DNA of 64,000 nucleotides from Blautia parvula (GTDB lineage Bacteria; Bacillota; Clostridia; Lachnospirales; Lachnospiraceae). A program made the position numbers and the translations under genes. Below the pieces are notes generated by a model, which did no database searches, was not told the DNA's origin, and saw only the letters and a list, made by a program, of their open reading frames with translations. Of the stretch, positions 9,087-18,125 are shown piece by piece (the stretch's first letter is position 1; the number at the start of each line of letters is the position of its first letter). The DNA lies in NCBI RefSeq assembly GCF_020215665.1, contig NZ_CP084061.1, positions 558,001-622,000 on the forward strand, in the 5' to 3' direction.

Positions 9087-9857
9087 ATGGCACATGTAAT
9101 TGCAATTGCCGGCAAAGGCGGCGTAGGCAAGACGACCCTGACAGGCTTGATCATCCAGTATCTGGCTGAAAAAGGCAGGGGACCGATTCTTGCAGTAGAT
9201 GCAGATGCGAATTCAAACTTAAATGAAGTCCTGGGCATGGAGCTTGAGGCAACTCTGGGCGATATCCGTGAGGAAGTGGCCCGTGCGGAGATGTCAAAGG
9301 AAAATCCCATTCCGGCCGGAATGACAAAAGCTGATTATATGGAATTCAAGTTTGATGATGCATTGATTGAAAATGATGATTATGACCTGCTTGTCATGGG
9401 ACGTACCCAGGGGAAAGGCTGCTACTGCTTCGTGAATGGACTTCTGCAGGCTCAGCTTGCAAAGCTGCAAAAGAATTATCCATATATCATCGTGGACAAT
9501 GAAGCCGGTATGGAGCATATCAGCAGAGGCGTTCTTCCCAGTATGCAGACAGCGATTCTGGTCAGCGACTGCTCCAGAAGAGGTGTTCAGGCAGTGGGCA
9601 GGATCGCGGAACTGATAAAAGAATGTGACATGCACCCGAAGCAGGTTGGGCTTATCATCAACCGTGCGCCGGGCGGGGTACTCAATGCGGGCACAAAAGA
9701 GGAGATAGAGAAACAGGGCCTCACCCTTTTGGGAATCGTCCCGCAGGATGAAACTGTATATGACTTCGACTGCGACGGTACACCCATCGTGAAGCTTCCG
9801 GAAGATTCACCGGTGAGAAAAGCGATCAGGGATATCGTGGACAAGCTGGAGTTATAA
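9087..9857 (+). CDS. cooC: CODH nickel-insertion ATPase CooC (first copy)
   Basis: A 256-aa MinD/ParA-type P-loop ATPase. It has a deviant Walker A GKGGVGKTT at residues 8-16, DADAN, a CXC pair (KGCYCF) that in CooC sits at the dimer interface and binds nickel, and IIVDNEAGMEH. Such ATPases mature the Ni-Fe-S cluster of CODH. It lies directly upstream of acsA with RBS AGGAGGTG. Its sequence differs clearly from the second copy at 11835, which suggests separate clients rather than a recent duplication. Confidence 0.9.
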   Translation: MAHVIAIAGKGGVGKTTLTGLIIQYLAEKGRGPILAVDADANSNLNEVLGMELEATLGDIREEVARAEMSKENPIPAGMTKADYMEFKFDDALIENDDYDLLVMGRTQGKGCYCFVNGLLQAQLAKLQKNYPYIIVDNEAGMEHISRGVLPSMQTAILVSDCSRRGVQAVGRIAELIKECDMHPKQVGLIINRAPGGVLNAGTKEEIEKQGLTLLGIVPQDETVYDFDCDGTPIVKLPEDSPVRKAIRDIVDKLEL

Positions 9858-9917
9858 AACCGGGGAAGCGGACCCGGATAAAAAAGCAAAAAGAGGCGAA
9901 AAACAAGGAGGATATTC

Positions 9918-11810
9918 ATGAGTGAATTCAAATTAACCACAGTAGAAGAATTTGAAGCTGCTACTGCACGTCTCCTGGAAACAGGTGCAAAAGTCGGTGC
10001 TGACGCTTGGCAGTTCCGCGTAAAAAATCAGACACCCCATTGTAAATTTGGTGAAGAAGGCGTTTGCTGCCGTATCTGTACAATGGGACCGTGCCGTATT
10101 ACAAAAAAAGCTCCGAGAGGAATCTGCGGATGTGATGTACACGGTATCGTAGGACGTAACTACCTGAAATTTACAGCAGGCGGTTCTGCAACACACTCTG
10201 ACCATGGCCGTGAAATCTGCCATACCTTATATGAATCTGCAGCTGATGGCTGTTATAAGGTAAAAGATCCGGATAAACTGATCCGTATCGCAAAAGAGTG
10301 GGGAATCGAGACCGAAGGAAAAGATATCTATGATCTGGCACACGAAGTTGCTGAGACAGGTCTGATGGAATACGGTAAACCTTTCGGAACTCAGAGATTC
10401 TTAAAGAGAGCACCGGAATCACAGCAGGAACTGTGGGAAAAGAATGAACTTGCTCCAAGAGCAATCGACCGCGAGGTTTCCTGTTCCTTACATATGAGCC
10501 ACATGGGATGTTCTTCCAAACCGGAAGCACTGGTAAAACAGGCGATCCGTGCAGGCTTAAGTGATGGATGGGGCGGTTCCATGATGGGAACAGAGTTCTC
10601 AGACGTACTGTTCGGAACACCGAAGCCGATTGAGACAGAAGCAAACTTGGGCGTTATGGTTGAGGAGAATGTCAATATCGTTGTTCACGGACATGATCCC
10701 AGTCTTTCTGAGATGATCTGTGAATTCGCAGATGATCCGGAAATGATCGCGTACGCAAAAGAGATGGGTGCAAAGGGCATCACCGTATCCGGCGTATGCT
10801 GTACCTCAAATGAAGTTGCAATGCGCCGTGGTATTCCTATGGCCGGTAACTTCCTGCAGCAGGAAAACGTTGTTCTGACAGGTGCTTGTGAAGCGATCGT
10901 CGTAGACGTACAGTGTATCTTCCCGGCACTTGGTCCTTTGAGCAAATGTTTCCACACAAAATTCATCACAACTTCTCCGATTGCTCAGATGCCGGATTCT
11001 GAATTTATCAGATTCGATGCTCACACAGCAGGCGAGAAAGCAAAATTGATCGTTAAGACAGCTATCGAGAACTACAAAAACAGAAAACCCGAACTGGTAC
11101 ATATTCCGCAGATGAAACAGAAAGCAACTGTTGGATATTCCACAGAAGCGATCGTAAAAGCTCTGGACGGCGTAACCAACTCACAGGTAGATGAGCTGGG
11201 AACCACAAAACCGTTATTAGAGTGTATCACCTCCGGTGTTCTCCGTGGTGCTGTTGCAATGGTTGGATGTAACAACCCGAAAGTTCGTCCTGACTTAGCT
11301 CATATTGAACTTATGAAAAAACTGGTTGCTAACGATATCATCATCATCGCTTCCGGATGTTCTGCACAGGCGGCTGCAAAAGCTGGTCTGATGGACAAGA
11401 GAGCGAAAGATGTCTGCGGCGCCGGACTTAAGAGAGTTTGTGAATTGGCTGACATTCCGCCGGTACTGCACATGGGCTCATGCGTAGATATCAGCCGTAT
11501 GCTGGTTCTGGCAGCTACATTGGCAAAAGACGCAGGTCTGCACATTTCCCAGCTTCCAGTTGTTGGCTGTGCTCCTGAGTGGATGTCTGAAAAAGCAGTT
11601 TCCATCGGTAACTATGTAATTGGTTCCGGTATTGATACCTTCTTAGGTGTTGACCCGTACGCTGCAGGTTCCAGTGAAATGGTTGAAATCCTGACCAACG
11701 GAACAAGAGAATGGGTAGAGGCTGCATTTACAGTTGAAAAAGATATTGAAAAACTGGGCGATGCTATGATCGCAAGAATCGAAGAGAAGAGAGCTGCTCT
11801 TGGAATCTAA
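9918..11810 (+). CDS. acsA: CO dehydrogenase, catalytic subunit AcsA/CooS
   Basis: A 630-aa Ni-CODH that interconverts CO2 and CO and passes CO to acetyl-CoA synthase. The N-terminal cysteine block CCRICTMGPCRI...GICGC supplies the B and D iron-sulfur clusters. C-cluster regions follow: HMGCSS, SGVCCTSNE, VQCIFPAL, GCNNPKVRPD, GSCVDISR and VVGCAPEWMSEKA. Full length for the family (~630-675). It is placed between two CooC-type ATPases and followed by acsB. Strong RBS (AAGGAGG) and highly biased codons are consistent with high expression. Confidence 0.96.
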   Translation: MSEFKLTTVEEFEAATARLLETGAKVGADAWQFRVKNQTPHCKFGEEGVCCRICTMGPCRITKKAPRGICGCDVHGIVGRNYLKFTAGGSATHSDHGREICHTLYESAADGCYKVKDPDKLIRIAKEWGIETEGKDIYDLAHEVAETGLMEYGKPFGTQRFLKRAPESQQELWEKNELAPRAIDREVSCSLHMSHMGCSSKPEALVKQAIRAGLSDGWGGSMMGTEFSDVLFGTPKPIETEANLGVMVEENVNIVVHGHDPSLSEMICEFADDPEMIAYAKEMGAKGITVSGVCCTSNEVAMRRGIPMAGNFLQQENVVLTGACEAIVVDVQCIFPALGPLSKCFHTKFITTSPIAQMPDSEFIRFDAHTAGEKAKLIVKTAIENYKNRKPELVHIPQMKQKATVGYSTEAIVKALDGVTNSQVDELGTTKPLLECITSGVLRGAVAMVGCNNPKVRPDLAHIELMKKLVANDIIIIASGCSAQAAAKAGLMDKRAKDVCGAGLKRVCELADIPPVLHMGSCVDISRMLVLAATLAKDAGLHISQLPVVGCAPEWMSEKAVSIGNYVIGSGIDTFLGVDPYAAGSSEMVEILTNGTREWVEAAFTVEKDIEKLGDAMIARIEEKRAALGI

Positions 11811-11834
11811 TCTTTATCAGGAAAGGTGAATGAC

Positions 11835-12602
11835 ATGAAAATTGCAGTAACAGGAAAAGGCGGCGTTGGAAAGACTACTTTTGCTGCGACGCTGGCGCGT
11901 TTATATGCGGATGAGGGAAGAAAGGTGCTTGCTGCGGATGTGGATCCGGATGCGAATCTGGGGCTGGCACTTGGGTTTGATGATGAAACTCTGGATTCCA
12001 TTGTTCCCATTACTAAGATGCGGAAGCTGGTGGAAGAACGTACCGGGGCCAATGAGGAAAATCAGTTCTACCGGATCAATCCAAAGGTGGACGATATCCC
12101 GGATACATATTCCAAAGAAGTGAACGGAGTCAAGCTGCTTGTGCTTGGTACTGTGGAAACCGGCGGCGGCGGTTGTGTATGCCCGGAGCACGTCATGCTC
12201 CGCAGGATCATCAATAACCTGGTGCTTCACAGAGATGATGTGGTGATCATGGATATGGAAGCTGGATTGGAGCACCTCGGCCGGGGTACTACCGAATCCA
12301 TGGACCAGTTCATTGTGGTCATTGAACCGGGTGCCAGAAGCGTACAGACTTATAAGAACGTAAAAAGGCTGGCAAAGGACCTGGGCGTAAAACAGGTTCG
12401 TGTTGTAGCCAACAAGGTTCGGAACGAAGAGGATGAAGCGTTTGTGAAGGCGCATATACCGCAGGAAGATTTGCTGGGATTCATTCACTATAACACCGAA
12501 GTGATGGATGCGGACCGTCAGGGTAAGTCTCCATATGACTTCAGCAATACTGTAAAAGAGGAAATTACAAACATTAAAAACATAATCGACCAAGGATTAT
12601 GA
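11835..12602 (+). CDS. CooC/AcsF-like maturation ATPase (second copy)
   Basis: A 255-aa P-loop ATPase with MKIAVTGKGGVGKTT, DVDPDANLGLALG, a GGGGCVCPEH metal-binding CXC motif and VIMDMEAGLEHLGRG. The ATG at 11835 is preferred to a GTG at 11826 because AGGAAAGG sits just upstream and the protein then starts like other family members. It lies between acsA and acsB. In other acetogens the ATPase gene next to acsB is called AcsF and is linked to nickel insertion into ACS, but CooC and AcsF are closely related, so the client is inference. Confidence 0.88.
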   Translation: MKIAVTGKGGVGKTTFAATLARLYADEGRKVLAADVDPDANLGLALGFDDETLDSIVPITKMRKLVEERTGANEENQFYRINPKVDDIPDTYSKEVNGVKLLVLGTVETGGGGCVCPEHVMLRRIINNLVLHRDDVVIMDMEAGLEHLGRGTTESMDQFIVVIEPGARSVQTYKNVKRLAKDLGVKQVRVVANKVRNEEDEAFVKAHIPQEDLLGFIHYNTEVMDADRQGKSPYDFSNTVKEEITNIKNIIDQGL

Positions 12603-12624
12603 GAAGGTCAGGAGGAAGAGAACA

Positions 12625-14751
12625 TTGACATTATTTGAAACCGTATTTAGTGGAAATGACGCTGTCTATGGATTAACAGAAGGCGCTATTAATGCTGCAA
12701 TCGAACAGCACGGTGCTGACAAGGCTGTCAGCTTCCCGAACACCGCTTACTGCTTACCATGCTACTATGCAGTGACAGGCGTGAAGGTTAAAACTTTAGG
12801 AGAATTAAAAGAAGCTTTAGGTGTAGTGAAAACTCTGATGACAAGAGAGATGAGATTAAATGACGTATTTATGTCAGGTGTTGCTACCGCTCTCTGTGCA
12901 GAGTTCATCGAAGTTCTGAAATATATCGACGGCGCAGAGCCGTATACAGAGCCCTGCTACGGACATCTGGCAGATGCTGTGATCCGTGAGCTGGGTGTAC
13001 CCCTTGTAACAGGCGATATCCCCGGTGTTGCTGTTATCCTGGGAAGCGCTCCTACAAAAGAGGAAGCAGTTGCCCTGGTTAAGAGCTATCAGGCACAGGG
13101 TATCCTGGTAACACTGGTCGGCGGTGTGATCGATCAGGTGGCAGAGGCAGGCATGAAGACAGGCGCAAACTTACGTGTTATCCCGCTGGGCAAAGACGTG
13201 ACAAGCGTGATCCATGTAGTATCCGTTGCTTTAAGGGCAGCCCTTATCTTCGGAAACGTAACACCTGGTGATGCAGCAAACCTGATGAAATACACCTTTG
13301 AGCGTGTACCGGCATTCGTTAACGCATTCGCTCCTCTGGACGATGTGATCGTTGCCTGCGGCGCAGGTGCCATCGCACTGGGCTTCCCTGTTATCACAAA
13401 CCAGGAAGGCGTATCCACAGTACCGAAGAGCCTGATCTTACAGCCGGATGTTTCCAAATTCAACGCTACATCCCTGGAAGCACGCGATATCAAGATCAAG
13501 ATCACCAATATCGACATTCCGGTTGCATTTGCATCCGCATTCGAGGGTGAGATCATCCGCCGCGGTGACATGCAGGTAGAGTTCGACGGTTCCCGTGTAG
13601 ACTGTGCAGAGCTTGTTCAGTCAGCAGAGGCTACAGAGATCGAAGACCACAAGATCACTGTGATCGGACCGGAAGCAGATGAGATGGAGCTGGGCAGCAA
13701 GAACAGCATCGCTTATGTTGTAAAAGTTGCAGGCAAGAACATGCAGTCTGACTTTGAACCGGTTATCGAGCGTAAGTTCCATAACTACATCAACTGTATC
13801 GAAGGTGTATACCACACAGGACAGCGTGATATGCAGCGTATCCGTATCAGCAAGGATGCATTCAATGCAGGATTCCGCCTGAAACATATCGGTGAAGTTC
13901 TGTACGCATCTGTTAAGAATGAATTTGACGCTGTTGTTGACAAATGTGAAGTTGTGATCTACACAGATCCGGCAGAGTGTAAGAGGATCCGTCACGAAGT
14001 GGCAGTTCCTACCTTCAACAAACGTGATGACCGTCTGAAATCCCTGACCGATGAGTCTGTAGACGTATACTACAGCTGTATCCTGTGCCAGGCATTCTCC
14101 CCGTCACACGTATGTGTGGTAACACCGGAACGTCTGGGCCTGTGCGGTGCCGTTTCATGGCTGGATGCAAAGGCGACCAACGAGCTGGATCCAAACGGAC
14201 CCTGCCAGGTCATCACGAAAGAGAAATGTATTGACGAGAGGATTGGTGAGTACGAGGACGTCAACGAAGCCGTACGCAAATTCTCCCAGGGTGCTCTGGA
14301 AGAGGTATCTCTGTACTCCATCATGGAAAAACCAATGACATCCTGTGGATGCTTTGAGTGTATCTGCGGTATCGAGCCGTTCTCCAACGGTGTAGTTATC
14401 ACAAACCGTGAGTACGCAGGTATGACACCGCTTGGAATGACCTTCCCGGAACTGGCATCCATGACAGGCGGCGGTGTACAGACACCTGGCTTCATGGGCC
14501 ATGGAAAACACTTCATCGGTTCTAAGAAGTTCATGAAGGCAGAGGGCGGTATCGAGAGGATCGTCTGGATGCCGAAAGAGCTGAAAGAATTTGTTGCTGA
14601 GAGACTGAACCAGACAGCAAAAGAATTATACGGTATCGACAACTTCACAGACATGGTTGGTGATGAGACCATCGCAACAGATCCGGAAGAATTAGTTGCA
14701 TTCTTAACAGAAAAAGGACATCCGGCTCTTGGTCTGGACCCGATGATGTAA
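12625..14751 (+). CDS. acsB: Acetyl-CoA synthase, subunit beta (AcsB)
   Basis: A 708-aa enzyme that joins a methyl group, CO and CoA into acetyl-CoA. The A-cluster cysteines are visible: SCILCQAF, SHVC, GLCGAVS, and the distal-nickel CGC in MTSCGCFEC. Length is close to the 729 aa of the Moorella enzyme. The start is a TTG at 12625, with GGAGG at 12611-12615; the next in-frame ATG is about 70 codons later, inside conserved sequence, so TTG is the supported start. It is followed by a ~105-nt gap with a hairpin, then acsD. Confidence 0.95.
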   Translation: MTLFETVFSGNDAVYGLTEGAINAAIEQHGADKAVSFPNTAYCLPCYYAVTGVKVKTLGELKEALGVVKTLMTREMRLNDVFMSGVATALCAEFIEVLKYIDGAEPYTEPCYGHLADAVIRELGVPLVTGDIPGVAVILGSAPTKEEAVALVKSYQAQGILVTLVGGVIDQVAEAGMKTGANLRVIPLGKDVTSVIHVVSVALRAALIFGNVTPGDAANLMKYTFERVPAFVNAFAPLDDVIVACGAGAIALGFPVITNQEGVSTVPKSLILQPDVSKFNATSLEARDIKIKITNIDIPVAFASAFEGEIIRRGDMQVEFDGSRVDCAELVQSAEATEIEDHKITVIGPEADEMELGSKNSIAYVVKVAGKNMQSDFEPVIERKFHNYINCIEGVYHTGQRDMQRIRISKDAFNAGFRLKHIGEVLYASVKNEFDAVVDKCEVVIYTDPAECKRIRHEVAVPTFNKRDDRLKSLTDESVDVYYSCILCQAFSPSHVCVVTPERLGLCGAVSWLDAKATNELDPNGPCQVITKEKCIDERIGEYEDVNEAVRKFSQGALEEVSLYSIMEKPMTSCGCFECICGIEPFSNGVVITNREYAGMTPLGMTFPELASMTGGGVQTPGFMGHGKHFIGSKKFMKAEGGIERIVWMPKELKEFVAERLNQTAKELYGIDNFTDMVGDETIATDPEELVAFLTEKGHPALGLDPMM

Positions 14752-14790
14752 GATTTTGGAAGACAAAATCGCTTAATTGTAGTATCATGT

Positions 14791-14826
14791 AAACGGTGAA
14801 TGCGCGTTTTACCGTATTCACCGTTT
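14791..14826 (+). other. Intercistronic hairpin acsB/acsD
   Basis: An 11-bp perfect stem (14791-14801 with 14816-14826, AAACGGTGAAT) with a 14-nt loop, followed by AT-rich sequence without a true T-run. The acsD RBS (AAGGAGG, 14841) follows 14 nt later. Possible mRNA end-point or processing site between the ACS and CFeSP portions. Confidence 0.55.
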
Positions 14827-14857
14827 ATAAAAAATATATTAAGGAGGCTAATGAGAA

Positions 14858-15796
14858 ATGCCGTTTAATCAAAAACCACAGAAATTCAATGCAAACATTA
14901 ACACAGTTGAAATTGGCTGCGGGGACAAAGCGATCAAATTAGGAGGGGAATGCACATTTCCTTTCTATACATTTGATGCTCCCACGGAAAATGCACCAAA
15001 AGTAGGCGTGGAAATTTCCGATATGGGACTTATCAACGTTCCGGGAATCCAGGAATATTATGCAGGTGCTGCCACAATGGCCGAGATCGCAAAAAAAGCG
15101 GAAGCAATGGAAGGTGCGGACTTCGTATGCTTACGTCTGGAAGGCGGGGATCCAAACGGCGCAGACAAATCTATTGAAGAACTGATCGCAGTTGTCAAAG
15201 AAGTCGGCGAAGCTGTTTCCTGTCCTTTAGTTGTTGAAGGTTGCAAGAATGTGGAAAAAGATTCTGAATTACTGCCGAAAGTGGCAGAAGCACTTCAGGG
15301 CAAGAACGTTTTAGTCCTTTCTGCAAGAGAAGAAGATTACAAAGCAGTTGGCGCAGCAGCAGGCCTTGCATACAACCAGAAGGTTGGAGCAGAATCCGCA
15401 GTAGATATCAACCTGGCAAAACAGCTTAACGTTGTTACAACCCAGTTAGGGGTAAAAGCTCAGGATATCGTAATGAACGTTGGTTCTGCAGCAGTAGGCT
15501 ATGGTTTTGAGTACGTGGTATCCACAATGGACCGTATTAAAGGTGCAGCTCTTTCCCAGAATGATAACATGTTACAGATGCCTATCATCACTCCAGTTGC
15601 CGATGAGACATGGGGAGTAAAAGAGGCCATGGCTTCTGAGGAAGATATGCCGGAATGGGGACCGCTGGAAGAGAGAGGTATCAGTATGGAAGTACAGACA
15701 GCAGCAGCAGTTTTAGCTTCCGGTTCTGACGCTGTCATTCTGAGACATCCCAAATCTGTTGCAACAATCTCAAAAATGATTAAAGAATTAGTGTAA
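14858..15796 (+). CDS. acsD: Corrinoid iron-sulfur protein, small subunit
   Basis: A 312-aa TIM-barrel protein, the delta (small) subunit of the CFeSP that carries the methyl group between AcsE and AcsB. Recognisable segments include VGVEISDMGL, LRLEGGDPNGADKS, NVGSAAVGYGFEYV and MPIITPVADETWGVKEA. Length matches the family (~310-325). AAGGAGG is 10 nt before the ATG. The order acsB-acsD-acsC-acsE is the usual one in acetogens. Confidence 0.95.
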   Translation: MPFNQKPQKFNANINTVEIGCGDKAIKLGGECTFPFYTFDAPTENAPKVGVEISDMGLINVPGIQEYYAGAATMAEIAKKAEAMEGADFVCLRLEGGDPNGADKSIEELIAVVKEVGEAVSCPLVVEGCKNVEKDSELLPKVAEALQGKNVLVLSAREEDYKAVGAAAGLAYNQKVGAESAVDINLAKQLNVVTTQLGVKAQDIVMNVGSAAVGYGFEYVVSTMDRIKGAALSQNDNMLQMPIITPVADETWGVKEAMASEEDMPEWGPLEERGISMEVQTAAAVLASGSDAVILRHPKSVATISKMIKELV

Positions 15797-15821
15797 TCGT
15801 AGAACAGGAGGATAAAAACAA

Positions 15822-17168
15822 ATGGGATTATCAGGTATTCAAATTTTTAAACTGACACCAAAAAAGAACTGTAAAGAGTGCGGCTGCCCAACATGTATGG
15901 CTTTCTCCATGAAAGTGGCTCAGGGTGCTCTGGAAATTTCCAAATGCCCGCATATGTCTGAGGATGCTCTGGCTCAGTTATCTGAGGCAACAGCTCCGCC
16001 GATGAAGACCATCAAAGTCGGAAGCGGTGACAATGAATTTACTTTAGGCGGCGAGACTGTTTTATTCAGACATGAGAAAACATTCGTCAGCAAAACAAGA
16101 TATGCGGTTTCACTGTGCACATGCATGGATGATGCAGCAATCGACGCGAAACTGGCAGCAATTCCGAAGGTAGACTACGAACGTATCAGCGAGAGAATGT
16201 TCGTTGAAATGATTTACGTGAACTACGAAGACGGCGCTGACAAAGACAGATACGTTGAAATCGTAAAGAAAGCAGCAGCTCTTGGCAGAACTCTGGTTCT
16301 GGGCTGTAAAGATGTAGAAGCTGCTAAAGCAGCTCTGGCTGTATGCAAAGACGGCAAACCGGTATTAAACGGTGCAGATGCCTCCAACTACGCTGAGATG
16401 AGCGCAGTTGCAACAGAGGCAGGTGTTGTACTTGGCGTTACAGGTGCAGACTTAAATGAATTATATGATACAGTTGCAGCTCTGGAAAAAGCAGGCAACA
16501 AGAACCTGATTCTGGATGTTGGAACAAAATCCGTAAAAGAAGCTTACGGCAACGCAGTACAGATTCGCCGTGCAGCTTTAAAAGATCAGGACAGAACTTT
16601 CGGTTATCCGACACTGGTAAATCTGGCAGTTCTGGCACATGGCGACAGAAATATGCAGCAGGCACTGGCTTCCCTGTTCACAATGAAATATGGTTCCATT
16701 GTGGTTATGGAGCAGCTTGATTATGCAGAAGCTCTGCCGTTATTTGGTCTGAGACAGAACGTATTCACAGACCCGCAGAAACCAATGAAAGTGGAACCGG
16801 GTATTTATGCATTAAATGGTGCAGACGAGAATTCTCTGTGTCTGACAACCGTAGACTTTGCTCTTACATATTTCGTGGTATCCGGAGAGCTGGAGCGTTC
16901 CGGTGTACCGTGTAACCTGATCATCAGTGATGCAGGCGGACTTTCCGTACTGACTGCATGGGCTGCAGGTAAATTATCTTCCACTTCTGTATCTAAATAC
17001 ATTCAGGAGAACGTTGAAGATAAAGTAAAATGCAGAAAACTGGTTATTCCGGGTAAAGTTGCCGTATTAAAGGGCGATATCGAAGCAAAACTTCCGGGTT
17101 GGGAAGTTATCGTTGCCCCGTTGGAAGCAGTACAGTTAGTTAAATTCTTAAAAGACCTGACTGCATAA
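15822..17168 (+). CDS. acsC: Corrinoid iron-sulfur protein, large subunit
   Basis: A 448-aa gamma subunit. The N-terminal [4Fe-4S] motif is C17-X2-C20-X4-C25-X16-C42. A TIM-barrel follows, and a C-terminal Rossmann-like corrinoid-binding domain (~330-448) with LIISDAGGLSVLTAWAAGKLS. The bound cobalt cycles between Co(I) and methyl-Co(III). It starts 25 nt after acsD with AGGAGG, so the two subunits are co-expressed. Confidence 0.95.
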   Translation: MGLSGIQIFKLTPKKNCKECGCPTCMAFSMKVAQGALEISKCPHMSEDALAQLSEATAPPMKTIKVGSGDNEFTLGGETVLFRHEKTFVSKTRYAVSLCTCMDDAAIDAKLAAIPKVDYERISERMFVEMIYVNYEDGADKDRYVEIVKKAAALGRTLVLGCKDVEAAKAALAVCKDGKPVLNGADASNYAEMSAVATEAGVVLGVTGADLNELYDTVAALEKAGNKNLILDVGTKSVKEAYGNAVQIRRAALKDQDRTFGYPTLVNLAVLAHGDRNMQQALASLFTMKYGSIVVMEQLDYAEALPLFGLRQNVFTDPQKPMKVEPGIYALNGADENSLCLTTVDFALTYFVVSGELERSGVPCNLIISDAGGLSVLTAWAAGKLSSTSVSKYIQENVEDKVKCRKLVIPGKVAVLKGDIEAKLPGWEVIVAPLEAVQLVKFLKDLTA

Positions 17169-17254
17169 AAGAGGAAAGACAGGCTGGCAGGGAGGATGCT
17201 TTTTAGGCATCTTCTCTGTTCGGCCAAAATGAATAATTTAAAAGGAGAACTATT

Positions 17255-18040
17255 ATGGCAAAGTTTGTTACAATTGGTGAGAGAATTCACTGTATTTCCC
17301 CGTCTATCCGCAAAGCGATGGCAGAGCGTGATCCGGAACCAATCTTAAAACGTGCAAAAGAGCAGCTGGATGCAGGTGCAACTTATCTGGACGTTAATAT
17401 CGGACCGGCAGAGAATGATGGAGAAGATTTAATGAAATGGGCTGTTCAGCTGATCCAGTCCAACTTCGACAATGTTCCTCTGGCACTGGATACTGCCAAC
17501 AAAAAAGCAATCGAGGCAGGTATCTCCGTATACAACAGAAGCAAAGGAAAACCGATTGTAAACTCTGCTGATGCAGGCGGAAGAATCGAGAATATCGATC
17601 TGGCTGCAGCAAATGACGCTATCGTAATCGCTCTTTGCTCTGCAGAAGGTATTGCAGCAGACAATGATGAGCGTATGATGCACTGCCAGAACATGCTGGA
17701 AAGAGGTATGATGCTGGGTATGGAGCCTACAGATCTGTGGTTTGACCCGTTATTCCTGGTTGTTAAGGGAATGCAGGACAAACAGATGGAAGTTCTGGAA
17801 GCAATCAAAATGTTCAGCGATATGGGCCTGAATTCCACAGGTGGTCTGTCCAATAACTCCAACGGTATGCCGAAACATATTCGTCCGATTATGGATTCCG
17901 CAATGGTTGCAATGTGCATGATGCAGGGCTTAACTTCCGCAATCGTAAATCCATGTGATTTAAGACTGATGGAAACAATTAAATCCTGTGATGTTTTCAA
18001 AAACAACACATTATACGCTGACTCTTACCTGGAGATCTAA
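17255..18040 (+). CDS. acsE: Methyltetrahydrofolate:CFeSP methyltransferase
   Basis: A 261-aa pterin-binding TIM barrel that moves the methyl group from methyl-THF to the CFeSP cobalt. Family motifs include IGERIHC at the start, YLDVNIGPAENDGEDLMKW, KGKPIVNSADAGG and GLSNNSNGMPKHIRP (with the Asn-rich segment at the methyl-THF site). Length equals the family's ~262. RBS AAAGGAG. It is preceded by an 86-nt spacer with a small GATGC/GCATC hairpin. Confidence 0.95.
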   Translation: MAKFVTIGERIHCISPSIRKAMAERDPEPILKRAKEQLDAGATYLDVNIGPAENDGEDLMKWAVQLIQSNFDNVPLALDTANKKAIEAGISVYNRSKGKPIVNSADAGGRIENIDLAAANDAIVIALCSAEGIAADNDERMMHCQNMLERGMMLGMEPTDLWFDPLFLVVKGMQDKQMEVLEAIKMFSDMGLNSTGGLSNNSNGMPKHIRPIMDSAMVAMCMMQGLTSAIVNPCDLRLMETIKSCDVFKNNTLYADSYLEI

Positions 18041-18066
18041 TCACAGGCAGAGTCGTGTAATAAAAA

Positions 18067-18094
18067 GCGCCGGGGATATTTTTATCGCCGGCGC
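18067..18094 (+). other. Intercistronic GC-rich hairpin acsE/acsV
   Basis: GCGCCGG (18067-18073) pairs with CCGGCGC (18088-18094), with an inner GATA/TATC extension. No T-run follows on the + strand. It lies between the methyltransferase and the activator gene and may stabilise the upstream mRNA or reduce expression of the downstream gene. Confidence 0.55.
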
Positions 18095-18125
18095 AGATAA
18101 AAATATACAGAAAGGCTAAATTCCT

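Noticed and set aside
13134-13571. Long - strand frames within acsB, acsA and hem genes
   Set aside because: They are antisense shadows of strongly conserved enzymes, without RBS or recognisable products.
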